DNA of 7,458 bases from Actinomycetota bacterium (GCA_019347785.1 JAHWKQ010000110.1:1-7458), one strand, 5' to 3'; positions 1 to 6,338 are shown, counted from the first letter of the stretch. A program made the numbers and translations. Notes: generated by a model from the letters alone, not told the origin.

Positions 1-477
1 GGCGACCCGGCCGCGGCGACCGCGGCCTTCGGGCCGGCTCTGGGCGAGCGGGCGGTGGGGGCGCTGCTGGGGGCGGCGCGGGCGCGCAGCGCGGCGGCGG
101 CGGGCGCGGCGGCGGCGGCGCTGCTGGGGCGGGGGCAGGGTCTGACGCCGGCGGGCGACGACCTGCTTGCCGGCTTCGTCGCCGCCGCGGTCGCCCTCGG
201 GCCGGAGGACTGGGCGCGGCGGTGCGTGGCCGGCGTCCTGGAGCAGCGCCCGCGCGATCGCACGACCGCCCTGTCGGCCACGCTGCTGGAGCTGGCCGCC
301 CGTGGTGAGGTCGTGCAGCCGGCCCGTCCGCTGCTCGACCTGGACGCGGGCGAGGCCGCATGGGGGCGCGCCCTCTCGCGCCTGCTGCGCGTCGGCCACA
401 GCACCGGGAGGGCCTACGCGCTGGGCATCGGGCTGTCGGCCGCCGGCGACGGCCCGGTCAGCGGATCGGGGCCGTGA
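1..477 (+). CDS. DUF2877 (AllH-like) domain protein, 5' partial
   Basis: The reading frame is open from the first base of the window to a TGA at 475-477, so only the C-terminal part (158 codons) is present and the true start lies upstream. The family call rests on a motif reading GLTPAGDDLLAGF (about 148-180), the conserved core of DUF2877. It is followed by a T-x-L-S helix near 270 and a GHSTGRAYALG stretch near 390-425, matching the C-terminal G-x-S/T-x-G signature of the family. A GC-rich, alanine-dominated run lies between about 78 and 123. In E. coli the DUF2877 protein YlbF (AllH) works with FdrA and YlbE in oxamate carbamoyl transfer during allantoin breakdown. Many actinobacterial members stand alone with no assigned role, and no partner gene is visible here, so I do not assign that reaction. 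Family membership is fairly sure; function is unknown. Confidence 0.75.
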   Translation, partial: GDPAAATAAFGPALGERAVGALLGAARARSAAAAGAAAAALLGRGQGLTPAGDDLLAGFVAAAVALGPEDWARRCVAGVLEQRPRDRTTALSATLLELAARGEVVQPARPLLDLDAGEAAWGRALSRLLRVGHSTGRAYALGIGLSAAGDGPVSGSGP

Positions 478-587
478 GCCCGGGCCCCCGCCGCGGCCGG
501 GCCAGCACACCGTTACACTGCCGCTGGCCGCGACACGGGGGGCGTGGGCGTATCGGCACCGGTACCCGTGTCTGCCAGGAGTGCCCA
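478..587 (+). promoter_or_regulatory. intergenic leader of the enoyl-CoA hydratase, possible -10 at 514-519
   Basis: This 110-base gap separates the DUF2877 gene from the enoyl-CoA hydratase. TACACT at 514-519 fits the actinobacterial -10 pattern TAnnnT. No convincing -35 box lies 16-18 bases upstream. Transcription from it would give a leader of roughly 60 bases. Near the upstream end, GCCCGG (478-483) can pair with CCGGGC (497-502) across a 13-base loop, a weak GC hairpin without a T tract. It could attenuate read-through from the upstream gene, but this is not convincing. Confidence 0.3.
577..581 (+). promoter_or_regulatory. Shine-Dalgarno that fixes the hydratase start
   Basis: AGGAG ends six bases before the GTG at 588. 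The frame is open much further upstream, back past 360, but the upstream translation does not look like the hydratase family and runs through the end of the previous gene. This site therefore decides for GTG 588. Confidence 0.75.
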
Positions 588-1367
588 GTGGGTGAGCACG
601 TCACCGTCAGCGTCGACGAGCACGGCGTGGCGACCGTGCGGGTGGACCGCCCCCCGGTCAACGCCCTCGACGCCGGGGTGTGGGACGAGCTCGCCGGGGC
701 GGCGTCCCGCTGCGCCGACGACGACGCGATCGCCAGCGTCGTGCTGTGGGGCGGGCCGAAGGTGTTCGCGGCCGGGGCCGACATCAAGGCGATGAGCGGT
801 CTCGGGTTCCAGCAGATGTTCGCCCAGGCGGGCGCGCTGCAGGCGGCCTGCTCCGCGCTCGCGCGCATCCCGAGGGTGACGATCGCCGCTGTCAACGGCT
901 ACGCCCTGGGCGGCGGCTGTGAGCTGGCTCTGACCGCCGACTTCCGCTACGCCGCCGAGGACGCCACCTTCGGCCAGCCGGAGATCCTGCTCGGGATCAT
1001 CCCCGGGGCGGGCGGCACGCAGCGGCTGCCACGCCTGGTCGGCGTGCAGAGAGCCAAGGAGATGATCTACGGCGGCGATCTCTACCCGGCGGAGCAGTGC
1101 CACCGGATGGGCCTGGCGGACCGGGTGCTGCCCTCCGACCGGGTCTACGAGGAAGCCGTCGCCGCGGCGCGGCGGTACGCGCGCGGCCCGTACGCGCTGC
1201 GCATGGCCAAGAAGGCGATCGACGAGGGCGCCGAGATCGACCTCGACAGCGGCCTGCGGCTGGAGACGAGCCTGTTCGCCGCCTGCTTCGCCACCGCGGA
1301 CCGCGAGGCCGGGATACGGTCGTTCCTGGAGCAGGGTCCGGGCAAGGCGGGGTTCACCCGCAGCTAG
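588..1367 (+). CDS. enoyl-CoA hydratase/isomerase family protein
   Basis: This 259-residue protein is the usual length of a single-domain crotonase-fold enoyl-CoA hydratase, which adds water to trans-2-enoyl-CoA in fatty-acid or related acyl-CoA breakdown. The N-terminus reads VRVDRPPVNALD (17-28), the first conserved block. AAGADIKAM (61-69) and NGYALGGGCEL (103-113) supply the two oxyanion-hole segments. E112 and E132 (in FGQPEILLGIIPGAGG) sit 20 residues apart, like the two catalytic glutamates Glu144 and Glu164 of rat mitochondrial hydratase, so true hydratase activity is plausible. The GTG start follows AGGAG at good spacing. Substrate chain length cannot be read from the sequence. The gene runs toward the methyltransferase and shares four bases of stop codon with it. 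EtfB/EtfA nearby would accept electrons from the preceding acyl-CoA dehydrogenase step, although that dehydrogenase is not in the window. Confidence 0.92.
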   Translation: MGEHVTVSVDEHGVATVRVDRPPVNALDAGVWDELAGAASRCADDDAIASVVLWGGPKVFAAGADIKAMSGLGFQQMFAQAGALQAACSALARIPRVTIAAVNGYALGGGCELALTADFRYAAEDATFGQPEILLGIIPGAGGTQRLPRLVGVQRAKEMIYGGDLYPAEQCHRMGLADRVLPSDRVYEEAVAAARRYARGPYALRMAKKAIDEGAEIDLDSGLRLETSLFAACFATADREAGIRSFLEQGPGKAGFTRS

Positions 1368-2104
1368 GGCGTCGGCTCCACCGAGGCCACGGCCACCAGG
1401 TCCAGGCTCGCGTCGAGGCGGTCGGCGCGGACCGTGAGCTCGGCGCCGACGCCGGCCACCGCCAGCTGCAGCAGGGTGGGCCACCGCTCGTCGGCGGGGC
1501 TGACCATGAGGTCGGGAACGGTGCGCCCGGCCAGCCGCTCGAGGGGGTGCAGCCAGCGGGCGTGGTGGACCCCGAGCAGCGCCTCGAGGCGGAAGCGCCC
1601 GGCCAGCAGGGCGTGCAGCTCACCCGGCGTGAACTCGCGCAGGTGGGACGGGTCCACGGGACGGTCGCGCCCGGGGGTGGACGTCAGCCGGTTGGAGGTG
1701 GCGCAGACGAGCTCGCCGCCCGGCGCCAGGACCCGCCGCAGCTCGTCGAGGACGCCCTCGGGGTCGGCGGTCTGCTCCAGGACGTGCACGCAGACGGCGA
1801 CGTCGACGCCGCCGTCGGCCAGGGGCAGGTGGGTGAGGTCGGCGTGCCGGTAGTCGATGGGGGGGTAGCGCCGACGGGCGCGGGCCACGGCCGCCGCGTC
1901 GGCGTCCACGCCGACGACGTGGGTCGCGCGGTCGGCCAGCAGCCGGGACCCGTACCCGTCGCCGCAGCCGGCGTCCAGCGCCCGCCTGCCCGAGCAGCGG
2001 CCCGCCGCGAACCGGTACGCCGAGGCGTGCCGCTGGCGCCGGTAGCGCTCCCGGGCGACGTCGGGGAGCGTGCGCAGGCCGGTGGGCGGCGCCTGGTCGC
2101 TCAT
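1364..2104 (-). CDS. class I SAM-dependent methyltransferase, Rv3030/MeT1-like
   Basis: This 246-residue protein has a complete class I (Rossmann-like) methyltransferase core. Motif I is LDAGCGDGYG (43-52). An acidic residue ends strand 2 in VVGVDAD (D67), D89 lies in HADLTHLPLAD, VDVAVCVHVLEQ (100-111) forms strand 4, and APGG (127-130) follows. The N-terminal GLRTLPDV segment, the central SNRLTSTPGRD (137-146) with a following HLREFTPGEL, and the C-terminal SLDLVAVA recall, from memory, M. tuberculosis Rv3030. That group includes the 1-O-methyltransferase MeT1 of mycobacterial methylmannose polysaccharide synthesis. Like Rv3030, this gene is divergent from etfB (fixA), which supports the link. 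The substrate here is not known; a sugar or polysaccharide is the leading inference. There is no membrane segment or signal peptide, so it is cytosolic. ATG 2104 has no Shine-Dalgarno but has a -10 box directly upstream, suggesting a leaderless message. Confidence 0.88.
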   Translation of the reverse strand: MSDQAPPTGLRTLPDVARERYRRQRHASAYRFAAGRCSGRRALDAGCGDGYGSRLLADRATHVVGVDADAAAVARARRRYPPIDYRHADLTHLPLADGGVDVAVCVHVLEQTADPEGVLDELRRVLAPGGELVCATSNRLTSTPGRDRPVDPSHLREFTPGELHALLAGRFRLEALLGVHHARWLHPLERLAGRTVPDLMVSPADERWPTLLQLAVAGVGAELTVRADRLDASLDLVAVASVEPTP

Positions 2105-2112
2105 GCCGGGGG

Positions 2113-2118
2113 AGTCTA
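2113..2118 (-). promoter_or_regulatory. TAGACT -10 element for a leaderless methyltransferase mRNA
   Basis: Read on the minus strand, TAGACT matches the TAnnnT -10 pattern and ends eight bases before the ATG at 2104. No Shine-Dalgarno lies between. This geometry puts the transcription start at or within two bases of the start codon, as in leaderless actinobacterial genes. No -35 consensus is visible at the expected place (about 2136-2141). Confidence 0.5.
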
Positions 2119-2128
2119 GAGGCGGGCC

Positions 2129-2144
2129 TCCCCCGACCGGGGGA
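2129..2144. promoter_or_regulatory. dyad in the divergent region, 6-bp arms
   Basis: TCCCCC (2129-2134) and GGGGGA (2139-2144) are inverted repeats around a GACC centre. The element lies where the -35 boxes of both the methyltransferase (about 2136-2141) and etfB (about 2137-2142 if its -10 is at 2160) would fall, and neither box resembles TTGACA. A shared activator or repressor site is possible. A chance palindrome in GC-rich DNA is the alternative. Confidence 0.3.
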
Positions 2145-2159
2145 TTTGCCCGCGGCAGC

Positions 2160-2165
2160 TACGGT
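2160..2165 (+). promoter_or_regulatory. possible -10 (TACGGT) for the etfB operon
   Basis: TACGGT fits TAnnnT and would start transcription near 2172, giving a leader of about 80 bases before the etfB TTG. No -35 consensus is present at the right distance. Its last five bases overlap the left arm of the dyad at 2161-2186. The call rests on position and a degenerate motif only. Confidence 0.3.
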
Positions 2166-2186
2166 CGCCGGTGGCCGGCGGACCGT
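2161..2186. repeat. imperfect palindrome, 11-bp arms, upstream of etfB
   Basis: ACGGTC (2161-2166) pairs with GACCGT (2181-2186), and GCCGG (2167-2171) pairs with CCGGC (2175-2179). There is a TGG loop (2172-2174) and one unpaired G (2180). Eleven pairs with one bulge stand out even in GC-rich DNA. It could be an operator of the size bound by TetR-type dimers, overlapping the proposed -10, or a structured leader if transcription starts further upstream. Confidence 0.45.
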
Positions 2187-2240
2187 GCCCGCGTCACGCC
2201 CCGCCGCGCCGGGTGGCACGATTGGCCCTCGCCCCGTCCC

Positions 2241-2248
2241 GGGAGGAG
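2241..2248 (+). promoter_or_regulatory. strong Shine-Dalgarno that fixes the etfB TTG start
   Basis: GGGAGGAG ends five bases before the TTG at 2254. In-frame upstream start candidates lie as far back as 2146, but they would add unrelated residues before the family's normal N-terminus. This site and homology together select the rare TTG codon. Confidence 0.85.
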
Positions 2249-2253
2249 CACCG

Positions 2254-3042
2254 TTGAGGATCATCTGCCCCGTCAAGCGGGTGCCCGACACCGCCGCCGC
2301 CAAGGTGCTGCGCCCCGAGGACCACACCCTGGACCGGGACGCCGGCGAGGCCGTGCTGAACGCCAACGACGAGTGGGCGATCGAGGAGGCGATGCGGGTC
2401 AAGGAGCGCGACGGGGCCGAGGTGGTGGCCCTGTGCGTGGGCCCCCAGCAGGCCCAGACGACCGTGCGCAAGGCGCTGAGCTACGGGTTGGACGCGGCGA
2501 TCCAGGTGACCGACCCGGCGCTGCACGGCTCGGACGCGGCCGCCGTCGCCCGGGTGCTGGCGGGCGCCCTGGCCGCCGAGGACTTCGACCTCGTCCTCAT
2601 GGGCAACCAGTCGTCGGATGCGCGCACGATGCTGGTGCCGGCGATGCTCGCCGAGTTCCTCGACCTGCCCGCGCTCACGTACGCCAAGCGGCTGGACATC
2701 GACGGCCGCACGCTGACCGTCCACCGCGAGAGCTCCGGCGGGCACGTCGTCGTCCGGGCCGACATGCCCGCGGTCGTGTCCGTCGTCGAGGCCATCAACG
2801 AGCCGCGCTACCCATCGTTCAAGGGGATCATGGCCGCCAAGCGCAAGCCGCTCGACACCCGCGACCTGGCGGCGGTGGGCGTCGGCGCGGACGAGGTGGG
2901 CCTGGCGCACTCGTGGACGCGGGTCGTCGACGTGTCCCCGCGGCCCACCCGGCAGGCGGGGGAGACGGTCACCGACGACGGCTCGGGGACGGTGGGGGCG
3001 GTCGCGCTCGCCGACTTCCTCAGCGCGCGCAAGTTCATCTAG
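2254..3042 (+). CDS. etfB: electron transfer flavoprotein subunit beta
   Basis: This is the small subunit of the ETF heterodimer. It binds structural AMP and, with EtfA, carries electrons from acyl-CoA dehydrogenases toward the respiratory chain. With the TTG start the protein is 262 residues, normal for EtfB, and begins MRIICPVKRVPDT, the standard N-terminus. The AMP-loop region reads LVLMGNQSSDARTM (113-126). The conserved block INEPRYPSFKGIMAAKRK (181-198) contains the recognition loop that docks onto partner dehydrogenases. The closest pattern I recall is mycobacterial FixA (Rv3029c), which has the same SFKGIMAAK block. The GNxSSD loop fits the ordinary respiratory group better than the bifurcating one, which usually reads GxQxxDGDT; this is an inference. 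It is probably first in an operon, 19 bases before etfA, and is divergent from the methyltransferase as in mycobacteria. Confidence 0.95.
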   Translation: MRIICPVKRVPDTAAAKVLRPEDHTLDRDAGEAVLNANDEWAIEEAMRVKERDGAEVVALCVGPQQAQTTVRKALSYGLDAAIQVTDPALHGSDAAAVARVLAGALAAEDFDLVLMGNQSSDARTMLVPAMLAEFLDLPALTYAKRLDIDGRTLTVHRESSGGHVVVRADMPAVVSVVEAINEPRYPSFKGIMAAKRKPLDTRDLAAVGVGADEVGLAHSWTRVVDVSPRPTRQAGETVTDDGSGTVGAVALADFLSARKFI

Positions 3043-3061
3043 AGGCCTCCAGGAGCGCCCG

Positions 3062-4036
3062 ATGACCGACGTCCTCGTCCTCGTCGACCACGACCACGGC
3101 GAGCCCCGCAAGGTGTCCCGCCAACTCCTGTCCGCCGCGCGCGAGGTCTGCGGCGGGCCGGTGCACGCCGTCGTCCTGGGCGCGGGCGCCCGCGACAGCG
3201 CCGAGCGGCTCGGGGCGCACGGGGTGACCACCGTGTACACGTGGGACGCCGAGGAGGCCGACCGGTACGTGACCGAGACACGGACCGCGGCGCTGTGCGC
3301 GGCGATCGAGCGCTCCGGCGCCCGCGTCGTGCTGTTCCCGGCGGACCCGTTCCTGACGGACGTCGCCGCGCGGGCCGCGGTGCGACTGGGCGCGGGGATC
3401 ATCACCGACGCCGTGGGCCTGGAGCGTGACGGGGACGCCGTCGTGGCGACCAAGGCGATCTTCGGCGGTGAGATGACGTCGCGCTGCACGGTGCGCGGCG
3501 AGCGCCCCGAGCTCGTCGGCGTCAAGGCCAACGCGTTCGACGCCTCGGAGTCCGGCGGGGCGGCGCCCGAGCTCGTCGAGCTGGACGTCCCCCTGCCCGG
3601 GCAGGCCGCCCGGGCCGAGGTCGTCGAGGTCGTCGAGGAGGCCGGCGGCGAGCGGCCGGAGATGACCGAGGCGACGATCATCGTGGCCGGCGGCCGCGGC
3701 CTGGGCGAGGCGGACGGCTTCGGGCTCGTCGAGCGCCTGGCCGACTCCCTCGGCGGGGCCGTGGGCGCGTCGCGGGCCGCGACCGACGCCGGCTGGTACC
3801 CCCACCAGCACCAGATCGGCCAGACGGGCAAGACCGTGGCGCCGCAGCTGTACGTGGGGCTCGGCATCTCCGGCGCCATCCAGCACCGCGCCGGCATGCA
3901 GACCTCTCAGACCATCGTCGTGGTCAACAAGGACGCCGAGGCTCCGATCTTCTCCATCGCCGACTTCGGCGTGGTGGGCGACCTGCACGCGGTGGTGCCA
4001 CAGCTCGTCGCCGAGATCGACAAGCGCCGGGCGTAG
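3062..4036 (+). CDS. etfA: electron transfer flavoprotein subunit alpha
   Basis: This is the large, FAD-binding subunit and obligate partner of EtfB. It has 324 residues, as expected. The N-terminal ETF domain (1 to about 180) begins MTDVLVLVDHDHGE. An acidic linker (EVVEVVEEAGGE, about 186-197) joins it to the C-terminal FAD domain. FAD contacts are clear: VAGGRGL (208-214), GASRAATDAGW (235-245, with R238), QIGQTGKTVAP (251-261), GISGAIQH (268-275), and NKDAEAPIF (289-297) followed by ADFGVVGD. ATG 3062 is preceded by AGGAG at 3051-3055, six bases away. Nothing is missing, so a functional ETF is expected. The DNA of the linker holds two perfect copies of GAGGTCGTC at 3617-3634. It lies 19 bases after etfB and 19 before the cysteine desulfurase. 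Confidence 0.96.
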   Translation: MTDVLVLVDHDHGEPRKVSRQLLSAAREVCGGPVHAVVLGAGARDSAERLGAHGVTTVYTWDAEEADRYVTETRTAALCAAIERSGARVVLFPADPFLTDVAARAAVRLGAGIITDAVGLERDGDAVVATKAIFGGEMTSRCTVRGERPELVGVKANAFDASESGGAAPELVELDVPLPGQAARAEVVEVVEEAGGERPEMTEATIIVAGGRGLGEADGFGLVERLADSLGGAVGASRAATDAGWYPHQHQIGQTGKTVAPQLYVGLGISGAIQHRAGMQTSQTIVVVNKDAEAPIFSIADFGVVGDLHAVVPQLVAEIDKRRA

Positions 4037-4055
4037 CCGGCGACGGAGGCTTCCC

Positions 4056-5213
4056 GTGGCGACCGTGTACCTGGACCACGCGGCGACGACCCCGCCGGAC
4101 CCCGCGGTGCTGGCGGCCATGCGTCCCTACCAGGAGGACCGCTTCGGCAACCCGTCGTCGCTGCACGCCGCCGGGCGGGCGGCCCGGGCGGCGGTCGAGG
4201 CGGCGCGCGAGCAGGTCGCCGGCGCGCTGGGCTGTGACCCCCTGGAGGTGCTCTTCACCTCCGGCGGCACCGAGGCGGACAACCAGGCGGTCAAGGGCAT
4301 CGCCTGGGCGGCCCGGGAGGCCGGTCGGGGCGGGCACCTGGTCACCACCGCGATCGAGCACCACGCCGTGATCGAGTCCGCCGAGTGGCTCGCCGGCCAC
4401 GCCGGCTTCGAGGTGACGGTCGTGCCCGTGGGCGCCGACGGGGTCGTCGACGCCGAGCGCCTGCTCGCCGCGGTGCGCGACGACACCGCGCTGGTCAGCG
4501 TGATGGCCGCGAACAACGAGATCGGCACGCTGCAGCCGCTGGCCGACATCGGGCCGGCGCTGGCCGACCGCGGGGTGCCGCTGCACACCGACGCCGTGCA
4601 GGCCTTCGGCCGGGTCCCGCTCGACCTCGACGGCTGGGGGGCGGGCGCGCTGGCGCTGTCGGCGCACAAGTTCAACGGGCCCAAGGGCGTCGGCGTGCTC
4701 GTGCTGCGCCGGGACCTGGCGGCCACCCCGGTGCTGCACGGCGGCGGGCAGGAGCGGGGCGTGCGCTCGGGGACCCTGAACACCGCCGGCATCGTCGGCT
4801 GCGGGCGGGCGGCGGCACTGGCGGCCGCCCGCCTGCCGGACGAGGCACCCCGCCTGGCGGCGCTGCGGGACCGCCTGCTGGACGGCCTGCTCGCCGTCGA
4901 CGGCGTCACGCTGAACGGCTCCCGCCGGCGCCGCCTGCCGCACAACGCCCACGTGGCGGTGGCCGGGTGCGACGGCGAGGCGCTGCTGTGCGCGCTGGAC
5001 GCCGGGGGCGTGGCCGCCTCGACCGGCTCAGCCTGCCAGTCCGGCGCGGCGTCCCCCAGCCATGTGCTCACCGCCGTCGGCGCCCCGCAGGACCGGGCGC
5101 ACATCCGCCTCACCTGCGGGCGGACGACGACCCCGGCGGACATCGACCGCGCCGTCGACGTGTTCACGGACAGCGTCAACCGGCTGCGCGATGCCGGCGG
5201 GGGGTTCGTGTAG
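4056..5213 (+). CDS. group I cysteine desulfurase (NifS/IscS family)
   Basis: This is a PLP enzyme that removes sulfur from L-cysteine as an enzyme-bound persulfide. At 385 residues it fits group I. It begins MATVYLDHAATTP, typical of the family. TSGGTEADNQAV (68-79) contributes to phosphate binding, and IEHHAV (100-105) carries the histidine that stacks on PLP (H102). HTDAVQ (177-182) holds D179, SAHKFNGPKG (202-211) holds the Schiff-base lysine K205, and RSGT (237-240) is present. STGSACQSG (322-330) has the catalytic cysteine C327 on a long loop, followed by PSHVL. GTG 4056 follows GGAGG at 4045-4049. It abuts mnmA with no gap, which suggests it serves MnmA directly, as YrvO does in Bacillus subtilis. 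A general iron-sulfur role like mycobacterial IscS (Rv3025c) is the alternative. No IscU or IscA gene is in the window. Confidence 0.95.
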   Translation: MATVYLDHAATTPPDPAVLAAMRPYQEDRFGNPSSLHAAGRAARAAVEAAREQVAGALGCDPLEVLFTSGGTEADNQAVKGIAWAAREAGRGGHLVTTAIEHHAVIESAEWLAGHAGFEVTVVPVGADGVVDAERLLAAVRDDTALVSVMAANNEIGTLQPLADIGPALADRGVPLHTDAVQAFGRVPLDLDGWGAGALALSAHKFNGPKGVGVLVLRRDLAATPVLHGGGQERGVRSGTLNTAGIVGCGRAAALAAARLPDEAPRLAALRDRLLDGLLAVDGVTLNGSRRRRLPHNAHVAVAGCDGEALLCALDAGGVAASTGSACQSGAASPSHVLTAVGAPQDRAHIRLTCGRTTTPADIDRAVDVFTDSVNRLRDAGGGFV

Positions 5214-6284
5214 GTGCGCGTGCTGGTCGCGCTGTCCGGCGGCGTCGACTCGTCGATGGCGGCCGCCCTGCTGTGTGAGGCCGGCCACGACGTCACCGGT
5301 GTCCACCTGAAGATGGCCGGCGGCGCCGAGTCCGGCGGGGGGACCGGCCGCGGCCGCGGCTGCTGCACCCTCGACGACGCCCGCGACGCCCGGCGGGTCG
5401 CGGACCGGCTGGGCCTGGGCTTCTACGTCTGGGACCTCACCGTGGCCTTCCGTGACCGGGTCGTCGACGACTTCGTGGCCGAGTACGGCCGGGGGCGCAC
5501 CCCCAACCCCTGCGTGCGCTGCAACGAGCGGGTCAAGTACACCGCCCTGCTGTCGCGGGCCCGGGCGGTCGGCTTCGACGCCCTCGCCACCGGCCACCAC
5601 GCGCGGCTGCGCCACGACGAGGGGCGCTGGCGCCTGCGGCGCGCCGCCGACCCCGCCAAGGACCAGACCTACGTGCTGTACATGGCCTCCCAGCGGCAGC
5701 TCGCGCACACGCTGTGGCCGGTGGGGGAGCATCACAAGAGCGACCTGCGGGTGATGGCCGCCGAGCGCGGCCTCGCCACGGCCGCCAAGCCCGACAGCCA
5801 CGACATCTGCTTCGTGCCGTCCGGGGACCCGGGCGACTTCCTGCGCCACCGCCTGGGAGCGCGCCCGGGCGTGTTCGTGGGCCCGGCCGGCGACGTCGTC
5901 GGAGCCCACGACGGGGCCTACCGGTTCACCGTCGGCCAGCGCCGCGGGCTGGGCCTGGCCGGCTCAGGCGAGCCGCTGTACGTCACAGCCATCGCCGGCG
6001 AGCGGGTGCACGTGGGGCCCCGGGAGGCGCTGGACGTCGCCGCGCTGGAGGCCGGCGACGCGTCGTGGGTCGCCGGGTCGCCCCCGGCGACACCGCGCAT
6101 GGCCGCCCAGGTCCGCTACCGCGGGCGGCCGCTGCCCGCCGCCGTCGACGTCGACGGCGACCGGGTCCGGGTCGCCTTCCCCGACGAGCGCCCCGCCGGC
6201 GGGGCGCCCGGCCCGGCGGTGGTCGTCTACGACGGCGACGAGTGCCGCGGCGGCGCCACCGTCGACCGCACCCACCTCACCTGA
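5214..6284 (+). CDS. mnmA: tRNA-specific 2-thiouridylase MnmA
   Basis: MnmA activates C2 of uridine 34 in tRNA Lys, Glu and Gln with ATP and inserts sulfur delivered as persulfide, giving s2U. The 356-residue protein begins MRVLVALSGGVDSS, with the ATP-binding PP-loop at 8-14. NPCVRCN (98-104) holds the first active cysteine, C100, and SHDICFVPSGD (195-205) holds the second, C199. The ATGHHARL segment (125-132), KDQTYVLY (149-156), FTVGQRRGLG (238-247) and the C-terminal beta-barrel (about 285-356) follow in normal order. The GCCTLDDARDARRVAD block (49-64) is the actinobacterial form. GTG 5214 directly follows the TAG of the desulfurase gene. Only a G-rich stretch near 5198-5204 could act as a Shine-Dalgarno, so translation is probably coupled to the upstream gene. 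TGA at 6282-6284 is followed by nine C residues. Confidence 0.96.
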   Translation: MRVLVALSGGVDSSMAAALLCEAGHDVTGVHLKMAGGAESGGGTGRGRGCCTLDDARDARRVADRLGLGFYVWDLTVAFRDRVVDDFVAEYGRGRTPNPCVRCNERVKYTALLSRARAVGFDALATGHHARLRHDEGRWRLRRAADPAKDQTYVLYMASQRQLAHTLWPVGEHHKSDLRVMAAERGLATAAKPDSHDICFVPSGDPGDFLRHRLGARPGVFVGPAGDVVGAHDGAYRFTVGQRRGLGLAGSGEPLYVTAIAGERVHVGPREALDVAALEAGDASWVAGSPPATPRMAAQVRYRGRPLPAAVDVDGDRVRVAFPDERPAGGAPGPAVVVYDGDECRGGATVDRTHLT

Positions 6285-6297
6285 CCCCCCCCCGGAC

Positions 6298-6338
6298 TGT
6301 GTCGACTTCCGCACCGTGGCGGTGGAGAACTCGACACA
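6298..6338. repeat. long imperfect hairpin upstream of ligA
   Basis: TGTGTCGA (6298-6305) and TCGACACA (6331-6338) are perfect 8-base inverted repeats. The fold continues inward after a C-C mismatch: TTC pairs with GAA, C6310 with G6325, and CACC (6312-6315) with GGTG (6321-6324), leaving loop GTGGC. This makes 16 pairs in 41 bases, with single unpaired bases at 6311 and 6326. It may terminate the mnmA message (no T tract follows), act as an operator for ligA, or be a copy of an interspersed repeat. Confidence 0.55.

Noticed and set aside
1097..2119. Plus-strand open frame of 340 codons opposite the methyltransferase
   Set aside because: It overlaps the end of the hydratase and the whole methyltransferase gene, has a low-complexity Arg/Gly/Val composition and no family motif. 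It is a GC-rich shadow frame.
3617..3634. Two tandem copies of GAGGTCGTC in etfA
   Set aside because: In frame, only two copies, and it encodes the flexible acidic linker between ETF domains. This is codon repetition and not a distinct element.
2194..3897. Minus-strand open frame of 567 codons across etfB and etfA
   Set aside because: Long antisense frames are common at this GC content. The product is rich in Arg, Ala and Pro without motifs, while the plus strand carries two textbook ETF subunits.
4127..5368. Minus-strand open frame of 413 codons opposite the desulfurase and mnmA
   Set aside because: Serine/arginine/proline-rich shadow with no recognisable domain. The plus-strand genes retain all catalytic residues.
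6285..6293. Run of nine C as a slippery phase-variation tract
   Set aside because: It lies after the mnmA stop and outside ligA, so length changes would not alter any reading frame. An effect on RNA structure is the only visible possibility.
6331..6336. TCGACA as a -35 box (5 of 6 match to TTGACA) for ligA
   Set aside because: The spacer to TAGACT at 6350 is only 13 bases, too short for a normal sigma-A type promoter. The match is better explained as part of the inverted repeat.
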